DNA of 64,000 nucleotides, from contig NZ_BSNM01000027.1 in the NCBI RefSeq assembly GCF_030159995.1, positions 124,001 to 188,000 on the forward strand, given 5' to 3'. Below are positions 8,642-18,496 of this stretch, piece after piece (the stretch's first letter is position 1; each line of letters starts with the position of its first letter). The notes under the pieces were generated by a model. The model had not been told where the DNA came from and did not search any database. It saw only the letters and a list, made by a program, of their open reading frames with translations. The position numbers were made by a program, and so were the translations under genes. Source of the stretch: Litoribrevibacter albus. GTDB taxonomy: Bacteria; Pseudomonadota; Gammaproteobacteria; Pseudomonadales; Litoribrevibacteraceae.

Positions 8642-9448
8642 GTGAAACAACAAGCGATGAAACTTTTACTTCCTATACTGACTTTTCTAACACTTACGAC
8701 TTCTGTTTATGCCAGCCGAACAGGTGTTGCCATGCCGTCAATCCAAGCGCAGCAAGAAATGCAAAATCACCGAAATACCACAACCAGCCTGACAACTCGT
8801 AAAAACGAGTGCGTAATACTGCTTCACGGACTGGCGAAAACAAAGCGATCCATGTCCAAACTGAATCGCGCACTGAAAGAAGCCGGATACACCACAGTTA
8901 ATCATGACTATCCATCGAGATCCGGTTCAATCCCTCATTTAGCAGAAACGCATATCAACCAGGCACTGACTCAATGCCCGGATACCGCCACAATTCACTT
9001 TGTGACACATTCGCTGGGAGGAATATTGGTAAGACAGTATCTGCAAAACCATTCGATCAAAAACCTCGGACGAGTAGTGATGCTTGGGCCACCCAATCAA
9101 GGGAGCGAGGTTGTGGATAAGTTGCACGGCCTACCCGGTTTTGAGTTAATCGGTGGCCCCTCTTCTCTCGAATTAGGCACAAAAGAAAACAGCATTCCCA
9201 GACAACTGGGCCCTGCAAATTTTGAATTAGGCATCATCGCGGGGTCACGGAGCATCAATCTCATCCTCTCGACTCTGCTGCCAGGACAAGATGACGGAAA
9301 AGTGTCCGTTTCCAATACCAAAGTAGAAGGCATGAAACAGCACATCGTGCTGCCGGTGACTCATCCATTCATGATGAAAAATGCCAACGTCATTGCTCAG
9401 GTGAAAAGTTTTTTAGCGCAAGGCGAGTTTCAATCAGGCGTTCACTAG
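8642..9448 (+). CDS. secreted alpha/beta hydrolase, lipase-like
   Basis: A 268-residue exported hydrolase. The chain can start at GTG 8642 or at ATG 8657; both give a signal peptide ending VYA-S. It has the oxyanion motif LLHGLAKTKRSM, a nucleophile elbow THSLGG (serine 124 from the first start), an acid in DDGKVS and a histidine in VTHPFMM. These are the layout of the lipase/esterase branch related to PGAP1-like and bacterial lipases. It is transcribed behind the 19-bp repeats, which occupy its whole leader. It is not a close copy of the cassette hydrolases. Confidence 0.82.
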   Translation: MKQQAMKLLLPILTFLTLTTSVYASRTGVAMPSIQAQQEMQNHRNTTTSLTTRKNECVILLHGLAKTKRSMSKLNRALKEAGYTTVNHDYPSRSGSIPHLAETHINQALTQCPDTATIHFVTHSLGGILVRQYLQNHSIKNLGRVVMLGPPNQGSEVVDKLHGLPGFELIGGPSSLELGTKENSIPRQLGPANFELGIIAGSRSINLILSTLLPGQDDGKVSVSNTKVEGMKQHIVLPVTHPFMMKNANVIAQVKSFLAQGEFQSGVH

Positions 9449-9470
9449 AGTGCCGATCAGCAGCACTCTA
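9446..9470. terminator. hairpin between convergent genes
   Basis: Arms TAGAGTGC (9446-9453) and GCACTCTA (9463-9470) overlap the stop codons of both converging genes. The U-tract is poor on either strand. Confidence 0.4.
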
Positions 9471-10217
9471 AAACTTACGTTCGTCTTTTACCCGGCGTTT
9501 GGATTCGAAGACTTTCGGCTCCCACAAACGCATTCCGGTAATGACACTGGTGCCAAAGCGTTCTTCCACCGGGAGTTTTTCGTCCTGCAGATGTAGGCTG
9601 TGAAACAGTTCAGCCAACTGCTCAAGCTTGCGTTGGAATGCCTCATTGGAAGCTCTCGACAACATCCCCACCAACACCTGACGTTTCTCCCCAGGATCAT
9701 TGAAGCGATGACTGAAGAATTCCATCACCAACTTTTCTTCAAAGAAACGTTGAATGGGCCCGTTTTTTTGCCAGCTAAAATTTCTGTCCACCAAGAGTTT
9801 TATACGATTGCCCGGTAACAGTTCGATGAGCTTCAATCGATCCAGTTTTGCCAAATACTGCACTAACTCGGTTTCACTGAATTCATAGACTCTCAGAATG
9901 TCTTCAAAGCTCCAACGGTTTAGAGCGCTGTTCGCCACAATCAGCAAAGAGATGTCGTTCACAATTTCTTTTTCCTGCTCGATCGTTAAAGAACGAATCG
10001 CGCTGGATTGGCGGCTAACATCCACCAAATCACTGAACTCCATTCCTATCAGCTCACAGATCTGGTCTAGCCGCTTCAACGAAAAGTTCTCTTCCGCAAA
10101 TAACCTTTTAACGCTGGCCTCACTCAAATCCAGAGCATTGGCGACATCTACGTATTTAAAGCCTCGGGATTTCAGACTGGTTTTTAGGGCTTTAACGAGA
10201 GAGGAACTGCGTGACAT
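9468..10217 (-). CDS. XRE-type helix-turn-helix regulator
   Basis: A 249-residue DNA-binding protein. The N-terminus (about residues 5-62) is a Cro/C1-type helix-turn-helix, with VANALDLSEASVKRLFAEE as the recognition region. The remaining 180 residues are helical, without a recognised ligand domain. The layout resembles other single-copy XRE regulators of marine gammaproteobacteria. Targets are unknown. The gene converges with the lipase-like gene and is not obviously co-transcribed with the AraC gene upstream. Confidence 0.8.
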   Translation of the reverse strand: MSRSSSLVKALKTSLKSRGFKYVDVANALDLSEASVKRLFAEENFSLKRLDQICELIGMEFSDLVDVSRQSSAIRSLTIEQEKEIVNDISLLIVANSALNRWSFEDILRVYEFSETELVQYLAKLDRLKLIELLPGNRIKLLVDRNFSWQKNGPIQRFFEEKLVMEFFSHRFNDPGEKRQVLVGMLSRASNEAFQRKLEQLAELFHSLHLQDEKLPVEERFGTSVITGMRLWEPKVFESKRRVKDERKF

Positions 10218-10297
10218 GTAAATTCAATCCTTTGATATTTAAATAATCATTCTGTGTTACTGACAGCAAGCCACCATTAGTAAACGAAAGTAGGTCA

Positions 10298-11200
10298 TCA
10301 CTTCAAGGGAAAATAAATATCCGTCAGCAAATCACACTCATCCACTTCATGAATAAAGTTCAAGTAATGAAAAAAGCACGGATAGTCTCGAACTTCTTCG
10401 CCTGAATCAGGTAGCCATTGCCGATACACATAATAAATACTCTGCTCTAGGGTATCATGACTGCCTTTATGCCTAACCACAGCACAACGGCCACCTGGAA
10501 TAACACCTGTTTTCACACCATATTCATTGGGTGGAACGTCCTCCCGGATCGAGCCACAGACATCCCACCGGAAGTGTTCAGGCTCAGTGGTGTTCGGATC
10601 ACTGTAGGGGATGCCGAAGGTTTTACTGCTCTTTACCGGCGATAACCCGGTTTCTTTCCGCCACAGGATAAACCTTCCTGCGGTTTCAAGTACCCTGTCC
10701 GGTGAGCCATGATGCTCTAACAAGGCCACCTTAGTCGTTTCAAAATCAACAACTTTTACATCCAACTGTTTGGTTAGGTCCATTTGTTTGTTTACGTCCA
10801 TCTGGACAGCTCCTTCAATCTGAGTTTGGTATTCAAACCGCTTATGCCACTCAGGCCATTGCGGTTTCGCTCTGAACTCAGAAGGCGACTGATCAAAGGT
10901 TCGCTTAAACGCTCTGGCAAATGCTTCAGGGCTTTCAAACCCCGCTTCAAAGGCAATGTCTATGATGCGAATGTCTTTCTCAAAGGCCAAACGAAACGAG
11001 GCACGTTTCAATCTGGCCAACTGCAGAAAGTTGATCACGCTCATCCCTATATGGGCTTTAAACAACCGATGAAAGTGGTACTTAGACAACGCAGCAACAT
11101 CACTCAATGTCTCAAGTGTCAGAGTGTCATTGAGGTGCCGGTTCACATAATCACACACCCGCGACATCCGCTCATCATAAGCAATCAGCTTATCTTTCAT
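10298..11200 (-). CDS. AraC-family regulator with GyrI-like effector domain
   Basis: About 300 residues. The N-terminal double helix-turn-helix (about 8-105) carries SKYHFHRLFKAHIGMS and the second-helix block DIAFEAGFESPEAFARAFKR. The C-terminal half is a GyrI-like small-molecule-binding domain ending in the pattern FFHYLNF...TDIYFPLK. Such proteins resemble Rob, SoxS-like and DNA gyrase inhibitor regulators of drug response. Two ATGs lie six bases apart; the inner one (11200) has GGAAGG at a better distance, so I chose it over 11206. Confidence 0.88.
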   Translation of the reverse strand: MKDKLIAYDERMSRVCDYVNRHLNDTLTLETLSDVAALSKYHFHRLFKAHIGMSVINFLQLARLKRASFRLAFEKDIRIIDIAFEAGFESPEAFARAFKRTFDQSPSEFRAKPQWPEWHKRFEYQTQIEGAVQMDVNKQMDLTKQLDVKVVDFETTKVALLEHHGSPDRVLETAGRFILWRKETGLSPVKSSKTFGIPYSDPNTTEPEHFRWDVCGSIREDVPPNEYGVKTGVIPGGRCAVVRHKGSHDTLEQSIYYVYRQWLPDSGEEVRDYPCFFHYLNFIHEVDECDLLTDIYFPLK

Positions 11201-11297
11201 GTTCATCCTTCCAGGTCAGATACCGTCTCATCATGCCTTTCAAACGGCACTAAAATCCTGATCGAAATTGCTCTGTTTGCTTAAAATACTGCCATAA

Positions 11298-11323
11298 AAA
11301 ACCCCGTCCGAAGACAGGGTTTT
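11298..11323 (-). terminator. terminator of nhaD
   Basis: Arms AAAACCCCGTC (11298-11308) and GACAGGGTTTT (11313-11323) with a tetraloop and one mismatch. On the minus strand the stem runs into a T-tract, just after the nhaD stop. Confidence 0.8.
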
Positions 11324-11345
11324 CATAAAATACACTCTGGTTCTA

Positions 11346-12578
11346 TTAGATATTTGCGATCGCCAACACAGCCAAATACCCCGCCGTATAGGCCACCAGC
11401 AACCAATGGAAGAACTTCAGATAGGTAATAAAAGTCAATTCCGTCAGCTTGCTTAACGCAATCACACCGGCCGCAGAACCGATGATCAACAGCGAACCAC
11501 CCACGCCCACAGCGTAAGTCAGCCCCAACCAATCGGCCGTATCCATCTCAATACCAGACTTCAAAATCGCAGCTGTTAGCGGCACGTTATCAACCAATGC
11601 TGACAAGATCCCAACAAAGTAGTTCGCCACATAGACAGGCATCACTTGATACAACTGAGGTAGGAAATCCAACACTGATAGCTCTTTGAGCATACCTACT
11701 AGCAGCAATACACCGAGGAAGAACAATAGGGTATCGAACTCCACTTCACGCACATATTCCAATACGTTTGGCTTGGTTTCACTCTTGTAGATGATTCTGT
11801 GCGTTATGAACATTACCGACAAACCAAACAGGAAGGTCAAAACAGGAGGCACAGAGAAAGCGACACTCATACCTAGCGTACCCACAATCGTTAGCAGGAA
11901 TAACAAGGCAATCAACTTATCAGCAAAGGCAATCGGACGTCTGAACTTAGGTAAAGTCACCTCATCTTTGATACCGCGCATCAGGAACAACGCCAGCGTC
12001 ATCACACCAAACACAGCAGGAGCGATCAATAAGAAAAGATCGGTGATGGAGACCTTATCCGCCAGGAAGATCATCAAGGTAGTTACGTCACCCGTGATCA
12101 AAGAAACACCGCCAGAGTTCACCGCAAACACAATCAAAGCCGCAAACTTGAGCGTTTGTTTGGGCTCCAGTTTTAACGAGGCCAGCAAGGAAAGCATAAT
12201 CAAAGAGGCGGTAATATTGTCGGCCAGAGAAGAGAACAACAGCCCCAACAGAGCAATCATGATCATCAACGACCTTAACTTGATCTTACTCGGCAACAAT
12301 CGATAGACCAGCTGTGTAATCAATCCCTGTTGGTTGAGATAGGCCACAAAAGTCATTGCTGCCATTAAGAACAACCAAAGCGTTGCAATCTCAAGAAGGT
12401 TTTCATTTAAGCCTTCTTTAACATGCTCTACATTTCCCCCCTCGGGAAACATGAACGCCAAGATCCAAACCAACGATCCTATAAAAAGCGTTGATTTAGC
12501 CTTATTCAAATGAATAACATCTTCGATAACAATTAAGACAAACGCTAACGCGATTAAACTCAATATCAGCACATGCAT
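11346..12578 (-). CDS. nhaD: NhaD-type Na+/H+ antiporter
   Basis: A 410-residue integral membrane protein with about 11-12 hydrophobic helices, which exchanges Na+ (or Li+) for H+ across the inner membrane. Family marks include SLADNITASLIMLSL and, near the C-terminus, SALVDNVPLTAAILKSG, the paired DN motifs of the ion-transporter superfamily. The start ATG (12576-12578) is preceded by GGTGGGGCAGGA at normal spacing. An upstream in-frame GTG at 12596 falls before that ribosome-binding site and is less likely. Many NhaD proteins are longer at the N-terminus; this one lacks the extra leader. It fits a marine or alkaliphilic habitat. Confidence 0.9.
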   Translation of the reverse strand: MHVLILSLIALAFVLIVIEDVIHLNKAKSTLFIGSLVWILAFMFPEGGNVEHVKEGLNENLLEIATLWLFLMAAMTFVAYLNQQGLITQLVYRLLPSKIKLRSLMIMIALLGLLFSSLADNITASLIMLSLLASLKLEPKQTLKFAALIVFAVNSGGVSLITGDVTTLMIFLADKVSITDLFLLIAPAVFGVMTLALFLMRGIKDEVTLPKFRRPIAFADKLIALLFLLTIVGTLGMSVAFSVPPVLTFLFGLSVMFITHRIIYKSETKPNVLEYVREVEFDTLLFFLGVLLLVGMLKELSVLDFLPQLYQVMPVYVANYFVGILSALVDNVPLTAAILKSGIEMDTADWLGLTYAVGVGGSLLIIGSAAGVIALSKLTELTFITYLKFFHWLLVAYTAGYLAVLAIANI

Positions 12579-12710
12579 CTTAAAATCCTGCCCCACCTAA
12601 CAATTTTTTGGCCGGATTATGCGCCTCTGATTTCTCAAAATAAACGGATATTTTTAGCATCCGATGAAGTCACAGAGATAAGTGCGCCAACGAAACAGTA
12701 AAAGGATGCC

Positions 12711-13355
12711 GTGCCAATGACATGTCGATTTTGGATTACCAGATTCCCCCTGATACTCCGTACCGTCTTAATAGCCTGCTCTGCCATACTGGTGGCCTGC
12801 TCAGATTCCAGGTTAGAGCCAATCTCCAGACATGATGTCATTCTGGCCTTTGGTGACAGCCTCACCGAAGGCGTAGGGACCGACAAGGCGACTGCCTATC
12901 CCGCAGTGTTAGAAGAATTAACTGGGCAAGGCGTAATAAATGCTGGAATCTCAGGAGAGACCACCACTGAGGGTCTTGAGCGATTTGAACAGACCTTAAT
13001 CGACTATCAAGCCAGTCTGGTGATTTTATTAGAAGGAGGTAACGACATTTTACGAAACCTACCTGCCAGCCAAACCAAAGATAACCTTGCCCGGATGATC
13101 AAAATTGCACATCAACATGACGCTCAAGTGCTACTCGTCGCCGTGCCTCAAAAAAAGCTGTTTTCAGATGCCGCGCCTTTCTATCTCGAATTGGCAGAAG
13201 AATACCAAGTGCCTTTGGAAAAGAGCTTACTTGCAGATTTACTGCGTAGCCCGAAATATAAATCTGACCCGATTCATTTGAACACCGCAGGCTACCGAAA
13301 ATTGGCGGAAGGGCTGTATCAGAGATTAATCGATGAAGGGGCAATCGACAGATAA
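12711..13355 (+). CDS. GDSL/SGNH-family esterase lipoprotein (TesA-like)
   Basis: A 214-residue lipoprotein. The lipobox ILVAC puts the lipidated cysteine at residue 30. The SGNH blocks are complete: nucleophile S50 in AFGDSLT, G80 in NAGISGET, N111 in EGGND, and D186/H189 in DPIHLN. The fold is that of TesA-type thioesterase/lysophospholipase/arylesterase enzymes, here anchored rather than free in the periplasm. Translation probably starts at GTG 12711 after AAAGGA; ATG 12717 is possible. Its 3' end overlaps the converging methylase gene by 37 bases. Confidence 0.9.
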   Translation: MPMTCRFWITRFPLILRTVLIACSAILVACSDSRLEPISRHDVILAFGDSLTEGVGTDKATAYPAVLEELTGQGVINAGISGETTTEGLERFEQTLIDYQASLVILLEGGNDILRNLPASQTKDNLARMIKIAHQHDAQVLLVAVPQKKLFSDAAPFYLELAEEYQVPLEKSLLADLLRSPKYKSDPIHLNTAGYRKLAEGLYQRLIDEGAIDR

Positions 13356-14047
13356 GCATCGATAATAGCCTGCGCTTCCGGGTTACGTCTGACGACCTGA
13401 CGATAATGTTTGATGGTTTGTTTAAGGTAGCGAAGATGCGCGGGCCTGGAAAAATCCCACATCTCGTCACCAGTTGAAGCCACAGGTTGAGAGGCATTAA
13501 ACGAGACGTTCAATAGCTCGTACATGCGACCTTTATCTTCTACCAGGACTTCTGTTTCTAAACCAAGCCCCTGCTCTGCCAGGAAAGTACGAACACGATA
13601 GTGATGATAAACCGGGCACAATAGAAAACTGATGCGTGACAAACGTTGAGAGTGCCCAGTGTGTCCAATCGACTTTAACAACCCCTGAATAATGTCAATC
13701 ATCAAATCGCCGCCAATCCCGGCGATGATGATCAAGTGCCGGTCTTCTGGGGGAAACGTCAACAGATTCAGTTGTGCCACATCCTGACAATGTACTTGCC
13801 AGTAATCTTGATGATCTTGCATCTGGGCAATCAAGCGGGCTTCTAACTGCGCCATTAACTCAGGCACCACATCCACAAAATGAATCACGGGTCTGTTTTG
13901 CGACACGCCATTCAAGGCAGAATCAGATAGTAGAGCTTGCCCTAACAAGCCATGATCACAACAAGTATCCCAGATATGATCAAAACCCGGTCCACCACTC
14001 GTTTCTACAAGATTCACCAAAGTTTGTAGACGTGCACTGAGTTTCAT
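13319..14047 (-). CDS. trmK: TrmK-like tRNA (adenine-N1) methyltransferase
   Basis: A 242-residue SAM-dependent methylase. The N-terminal KLSARLQTLVNLV and motif I region DTCCDHGLLG resemble TrmK, which methylates N1 of A22 in tRNA. The downstream IAGIGGDLMIDII block corresponds to the GMGG segment of that family, and SFLLCPVYHHYRVRTFL follows. The TrmK assignment is by motif resemblance; a related rRNA or protein methylase is possible. The gene stands alone and converges with the GDSL gene. Confidence 0.65.
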   Translation of the reverse strand: MKLSARLQTLVNLVETSGGPGFDHIWDTCCDHGLLGQALLSDSALNGVSQNRPVIHFVDVVPELMAQLEARLIAQMQDHQDYWQVHCQDVAQLNLLTFPPEDRHLIIIAGIGGDLMIDIIQGLLKSIGHTGHSQRLSRISFLLCPVYHHYRVRTFLAEQGLGLETEVLVEDKGRMYELLNVSFNASQPVASTGDEMWDFSRPAHLRYLKQTIKHYRQVVRRNPEAQAIIDAYLSIAPSSINL

Positions 14048-14226
14048 TGCCAGAATTCCAAAAACAGAACTAAAAACCCGCTATCCTACCCCAATAAATT
14101 GCCGACGGCCTTAAAAACTAATCAACGTTAAATACCTTTCAACTGTAAATATCACTCGACTGTCACCCGAGAAATCCTTAAAGTACGCAGCTCATTTTTT
14201 GTCCATCTCAATTCAGGATTCCTCTC

Positions 14227-15822
14227 GTGCTTTCGACAGCAAATATCACTATGCAATTTGGCTCCAAGCCGCTCTTTGAAAACATCTCTGTAAAATTTGG
14301 CGAAGGCAATCGCTACGGTCTGATCGGAGCCAATGGCTGCGGTAAGTCTACCTTCATGAAAATCCTGGACGGTTCACTGGTACCTACTTCTGGCACAGTG
14401 TCACTAACGCCTAACGAGCGCATTGGTAAACTGAATCAGGATCAGTTTGCGTTTGAAGAATACAGCGTGATCGACACCGTAATCATGGGCCACGCAGAAC
14501 TGTGGGAAGTCAAAAAAGAACGCGACCGCATCTATTCATTACCAGAAATGTCGGAAGAAGACGGCATGAAAGTAGCCGATCTGGAAACCCAGTTCGCAGA
14601 AATGGACGGTTATACGGCCGAATCGCGTGCCGGTGAAATTCTACTGGGTGCCGGCATTGCAGAAGAACTACACTTCGGTCCAATGAGCGAAGTGGCTCCG
14701 GGTTGGAAACTTCGTGTGCTTCTTGCTCAGGCGCTTTTCTCTGATCCTGATATTTTGCTGCTGGACGAACCAACGAACAACCTGGACATCCACTCGATCC
14801 ATTGGTTGGAAAGCGTGCTTAACGAACGTAAAAGCACCATGATCATCATCTCGCACGACCGTCACTTCCTGAACTCCGTATGTACGCACATGGCAGACAT
14901 CGACTACGGTGAGCTGCGTATCTACCCAGGCAACTACGATGACTTCATGATTGCCTCAACGGCGGTACGTGAACGCTTGCAAGCCGATAACGCCAAGAAG
15001 AAAGCACAAATTGCCGAACTTCAACAATTCGTTAGCCGTTTCTCAGCCAACGCATCAAAAGCAAAACAAGCCACTTCTCGTGCTAAACAGATTGATAAGA
15101 TTAAATTGGATGACATCAAACCATCCAGCCGTGTCAGCCCGTTCATTCGTTTCACGCAAGAGAAAAAGCTGCACCGACAAGCCTTTATCCTTGAAAACAT
15201 GGGCTTCGGTTACGAAGGCGATCACCTGTTCGATGGTGGCAACCTTATTCTGGAAGCGGGCTCCCGTTTGGCGGTAATTGGTGAAAACGGTGTCGGTAAA
15301 ACCTCGTTCCTCAAGTGTTTGATGGGTGAGCTGAACGCGACCAATGGCGAAATCAAATGGGCCGAAAATGCCAAGTTAGGTTACTGCCCTCAGGACAGCA
15401 GCAGCGACTTTGATTGCGACATGACGTTGTTTGATTGGATGAGCCAATGGCGTCGCCCGGAAGACGATGAGCAATCCATCCGAGGCATTCTTGGCCGCAT
15501 GCTTTTCTCTTCTCATGACATTGGCAAGAAAGTCAGCGTATGTTCCGGTGGTGAAAAGAACCGTTTGTTATTCGGGAAACTGATCATGAGCAATGCAAAC
15601 GTATTGATCATGGACGAACCGACCAACCACTTGGACATGGAATCCATCGAAGCGTTGAACCTTGCGTTAGAAATGTTCGAAGGCACACTGATCTTCGTGA
15701 GCCATGACCGTGAATTCGTTTCATCGTTGGCAACTCAAGTCATCGAGATCAAGGATCACAAGTTAGTGCACTTCCAAGGCACTTATGACGAGTATCTCGC
15801 ATCTCAGGATTTGCAAGGGTAA
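14227..15822 (+). CDS. ybiT: ABC-F ATPase YbiT
   Basis: A 531-residue soluble protein with two ATP-binding domains and no membrane part; ABC-F proteins act at the ribosome. The first Walker A is GANGCGKST (34-42), followed by [13 protein letters not shown] in place of a canonical LSGG, as in E. coli YbiT. The first Walker B is [11 protein letters not shown]. The second domain has [18 protein letters not shown] and [11 protein letters not shown]. Collinear identity with E. coli YbiT is obvious over the whole length (for example [14 protein letters not shown]). The start is a GTG at 14227. Confidence 0.95.
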   Translation: MLSTANITMQFGSKPLFENISVKFGEGNRYGLIGANGCGKSTFMKILDGSLVPTSGTVSLTPNERIGKLNQDQFAFEEYSVIDTVIMGHAELWEVKKERDRIYSLPEMSEEDGMKVADLETQFAEMDGYTAESRAGEILLGAGIAEELHFGPMSEVAPGWKLRVLLAQALFSDPDILLLDEPTNNLDIHSIHWLESVLNERKSTMIIISHDRHFLNSVCTHMADIDYGELRIYPGNYDDFMIASTAVRERLQADNAKKKAQIAELQQFVSRFSANASKAKQATSRAKQIDKIKLDDIKPSSRVSPFIRFTQEKKLHRQAFILENMGFGYEGDHLFDGGNLILEAGSRLAVIGENGVGKTSFLKCLMGELNATNGEIKWAENAKLGYCPQDSSSDFDCDMTLFDWMSQWRRPEDDEQSIRGILGRMLFSSHDIGKKVSVCSGGEKNRLLFGKLIMSNANVLIMDEPTNHLDMESIEALNLALEMFEGTLIFVSHDREFVSSLATQVIEIKDHKLVHFQGTYDEYLASQDLQG

Positions 15823-15881
15823 ACCTCTTTAACCTCCAAACCCTTTGAAACTGGATAATCACAACTGATTAGTCAGAAAAA

Positions 15882-15915
15882 TCTGAAGCAGCAATATCAC
15901 TTTTGCTGCTTCAGA
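15882..15915. terminator. strong hairpin after ybiT
   Basis: Thirteen-base arms TCTGAAGCAGCAA (15882-15894) and TTGCTGCTTCAGA (15903-15915) pair perfectly. There is no U-run on the plus strand, but the minus strand has ATTTTT after the stem. Confidence 0.55.
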
Positions 15916-16019
15916 CAGCTTTATCCGTAAATACTACAGCCAAAAAGTTGTGCAAATAGCCAATAATCATGGCAAATTATCAGCCTTAAAAATTCTCCAT
16001 AGAAAACGGGTAAAAAATC

Positions 16020-16493
16020 ATGATCAACTGGCAAGTATTGGCGTTTAATCAATTGTCTTTGGAACAGCTGTATCAGATCCTCAAGCTGCGCGTTGATATT
16101 TTTGTTGTTGAACAAGACTGCCCTTACCCAGATCTGGATAACCTTGATCAACACTGTCGTCATTTGTTTGCCAGCGAAGGCGATGAAATCCTTGCATATA
16201 CCCGCCTAATTCCGCCAGGTCTGGAACACAAAGGCAGTGTACTAGATCAACAAGCGGCCATTGGCCGGGTGGTGGTATCAGAAAAAGCCCGAGGCAGAAA
16301 ACTGGGCTATGAGCTGATGCAACGTTCAATCGATGCCGTTTGGGAAGCCACACCAGCAATTCCTATCAAAATCGGTGCGCAACAGCATCTGGAAAAGTTC
16401 TACGGTAGCCTGGGATTCAAAACCATTTCAGAAATGTATCTGGAAGACGGTATTCCACATATTGATATGTTGCTTGATCCTGAGAATAATTAA
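16020..16493 (+). CDS. elaA: GNAT acetyltransferase ElaA
   Basis: A 157-residue cytoplasmic acetyltransferase. Conserved ElaA segments are LRVDIFVVEQDCPYPDLD, IGRVVVSEKARG with the acetyl-CoA loop RGRKLG, and the C-terminal FYGSLGF...YLEDGIPHIDM. The family is widespread in gammaproteobacteria and its natural substrate is not settled. The gene has its own spacer after ybiT and is followed 24 bases later by an AraC regulator on the same strand. Confidence 0.92.
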   Translation: MINWQVLAFNQLSLEQLYQILKLRVDIFVVEQDCPYPDLDNLDQHCRHLFASEGDEILAYTRLIPPGLEHKGSVLDQQAAIGRVVVSEKARGRKLGYELMQRSIDAVWEATPAIPIKIGAQQHLEKFYGSLGFKTISEMYLEDGIPHIDMLLDPENN

Positions 16494-16517
16494 GAGTTCT
16501 TATTCCACTTTCAGGCA

Positions 16518-17327
16518 ATGGACATGCAACTGGCGCCACTTATCACTCAAGCTCAGGCACTGATTGAACAGGCAGACCCTCAGTTCCCTGTGCAAATTTT
16601 TCATTGCCGAGAGAAGCAACAGCTGCATAGGGTCCATTTCTTCCAGCCTACGTTAATGCTGGTGCTGCGTGGTACCAAACAAATATCCGGGCCTATTGCG
16701 ACGGATTGCCCGCAAGGAAACCTGCTGCTTGTGTCGAGTGGCTTTGAATTCCCCTTTGCCAATCTACCAGACGACTTCTACATGGCGCTGGTGATTCCCT
16801 TCGTACCAGAAGATTTCCCGCACAGAACCGGAAACGGAAATACCGATAAGATCAAAATCTGCTCAGCACCGGCGTCGATATTGACCTTGATTCAACAACT
16901 GATGAGCCTAAGTGGCAGCGGCTTACCGGCCAGTGTATTAGCGTCTCGTCGTCAGGAAATAGCCGCGTTACTGACGCATCTTGAGTTAGATGACACACTC
17001 CGTTGTCCCGCAACCCCCACCTGGCGAAACAGGGTTGTAAACCTATTACAAACAGACATTGCCAAAGAATGGAAACTGGACGAGGTGTGCAACGCATTAG
17101 CCACCAGTGAATCCAACCTGCGCCGTCGACTTCAACAGGAAGACACAGGGTTTCGTGAAGTACTGGAAGATCTCAGGCTCACCTATGGTTTAGGTTTAAT
17201 TCAAACCAGCCCTCTACCAATTGGTCAGGTAGCCTTGGAATGCGGCTATCAATCGGCGTCTCGCTTCAGCGAACGCTTCAAGAAACGCTTTCATACAACG
17301 CCAAGCGAACTAAGACAGGCGCTGTGA
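16518..17327 (+). CDS. AraC-family regulator
   Basis: A 269-residue regulator. Residues 1-150 are a cupin-like effector domain (FHCREKQQLHRVHFFQPTLM). The C-terminal AraC double helix-turn-helix carries LDEVCNALATSESNLRRRL and VALECGYQSASRFSERFKKRF, ending in the usual TPSELRQAL. A second in-frame ATG at 16524 is better placed relative to AGG and may be the true start. It may share a transcript with elaA (24-base gap). The regulated genes are unknown. Confidence 0.87.
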   Translation: MDMQLAPLITQAQALIEQADPQFPVQIFHCREKQQLHRVHFFQPTLMLVLRGTKQISGPIATDCPQGNLLLVSSGFEFPFANLPDDFYMALVIPFVPEDFPHRTGNGNTDKIKICSAPASILTLIQQLMSLSGSGLPASVLASRRQEIAALLTHLELDDTLRCPATPTWRNRVVNLLQTDIAKEWKLDEVCNALATSESNLRRRLQQEDTGFREVLEDLRLTYGLGLIQTSPLPIGQVALECGYQSASRFSERFKKRFHTTPSELRQAL

Positions 17328-17340
17328 TTTTCTTAATGCT

Positions 17341-17383
17341 TCTGCAATACCCATATCTGCAATCCCCATACCTGCAATACTCG
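17341..17383. repeat. 15-bp tandem repeat, about three imperfect copies
   Basis: Units TCTGCAATACCCATA (17341-17355), TCTGCAATCCCCATA (17356-17370) and CCTGCAATACTCG (17371-17383, partial) sit directly after the AraC gene. Confidence 0.8.
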
Positions 17384-17610
17384 TCTCTTTAATACCCTCA
17401 ACTTTAATAGCCTTGAGCATCCTTGTGGAGTAGGTATCTATCCGACTCAAAAGCACTGTTGAGGTTATCTGTCTTACCAAAACGTCAATTTGGCCGTTTC
17501 AGGCAATTTCTTGAACGTTTGCGGCGAACAAACAATTTTCAGATCGATAGACTCTTTCTTATCGAAACAAATAGATAGAACGCACTCGATAGAAATTAGA
17601 GGAGTCTCTC

Positions 17611-18165
17611 ATGAAACCACATCAAACAGTTCTAAGCCTTGCCTTGACCAGCCTCTTTGCAACGGCCTCAGCCCATGCGGATATGACACTAACCAGTTCT
17701 GACATTAACGCTGGCGAGAAAATGCCAAAAGCTCAGGAGTTTGCAGGGTTTGGCTGCAGTGGCAGCAATTTGTCGCCGCAACTTAGCTGGGCAAACGCGC
17801 CTGCCAACACCAAGAGTTTTGCCATCACAGCCTATGACCCGGATGCCCCAACCGGCAGCGGCTGGTGGCACTGGGTTGTGGCAAACATTCCTGCATCAGT
17901 CTCAAGTTTGGAAAGCGGTGCCGGATCAGATAACAGCACTATGCCTGCTGGCAGCCAGACATTCCGCACGGACTATGGCAGTAAAGGTTTTGGCGGTGCC
18001 TGTCCGCCGGAGGGGGACAAAGCCCACCGTTACCAATTCAAAGTATTTGCACTGGATGTAGACACATTGGAATTACCAGCGGATGGCAGTGCAGCGTTGG
18101 TTGGCTATTACCTGAACGCCCACGCGCTTGAAACCGCCACACTGGAAGCCTTGTATCAGCGTTAA
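17611..18165 (+). CDS. periplasmic PEBP-family protein (YbhB/YbcL-like)
   Basis: A 184-residue exported protein with a signal peptide ending AHA (residues 1-24). It has the phosphatidylethanolamine-binding protein core: LSPQLSWANAPANTKSFA, the ligand-pocket motif DPDAPTGSGWWHWVV and the later YGSKGFGGACPPEGDKAHRY. Bacterial PEBP proteins bind anionic groups; some modulate host kinases or inhibit enzymes, but most have no known role. The GGAG ribosome-binding site lies 8 bases before the ATG. It is a single gene with its own leader. Confidence 0.93.
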   Translation: MKPHQTVLSLALTSLFATASAHADMTLTSSDINAGEKMPKAQEFAGFGCSGSNLSPQLSWANAPANTKSFAITAYDPDAPTGSGWWHWVVANIPASVSSLESGAGSDNSTMPAGSQTFRTDYGSKGFGGACPPEGDKAHRYQFKVFALDVDTLELPADGSAALVGYYLNAHALETATLEALYQR

Positions 18166-18180
18166 TTTCTCAGCCACCAT

Positions 18181-18204
18181 TTCTCTGCCGCTAGCGGCAG
18201 AGAA
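18181..18204. terminator. perfect 24-bp palindrome after the PEBP gene
   Basis: TTCTCTGCCGCT followed by its exact reverse complement AGCGGCAGAGAA. It lies 15 bases after the stop codon and is probably the transcript end of the PEBP gene, although a U-run is missing. Confidence 0.5.
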
Positions 18205-18496
18205 TGAGAAAACACTGATCGTCAAAGAAGCAGCCGCTGTCCTCCAGACAGCGGTTACTCAAAAATATCAGGAGACATGGATTGTCAAAACAAGACATAT
18301 CGATGTTTTCCTACGACTAAACTCTTAACTCCCTATGCCGTCTTCTGATCAGCTGCATCCTCCCGTCTATCAGGGCTTACAAGCACAATAGCCATTGTCT
18401 TTTTTTGTGAAAAATATTTAGTACTTTTGTATTTATTTTGTTGTATTTGAAACGACATTCCAATTATGTCTGCTAGCTTGAATCTTAGCCTTGAGA

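Noticed and set aside
12579-12596. Longer NhaD start at GTG 12596
   Set aside because: The strong ribosome-binding sequence lies between this GTG and the ATG at 12578, so the ATG is the start.
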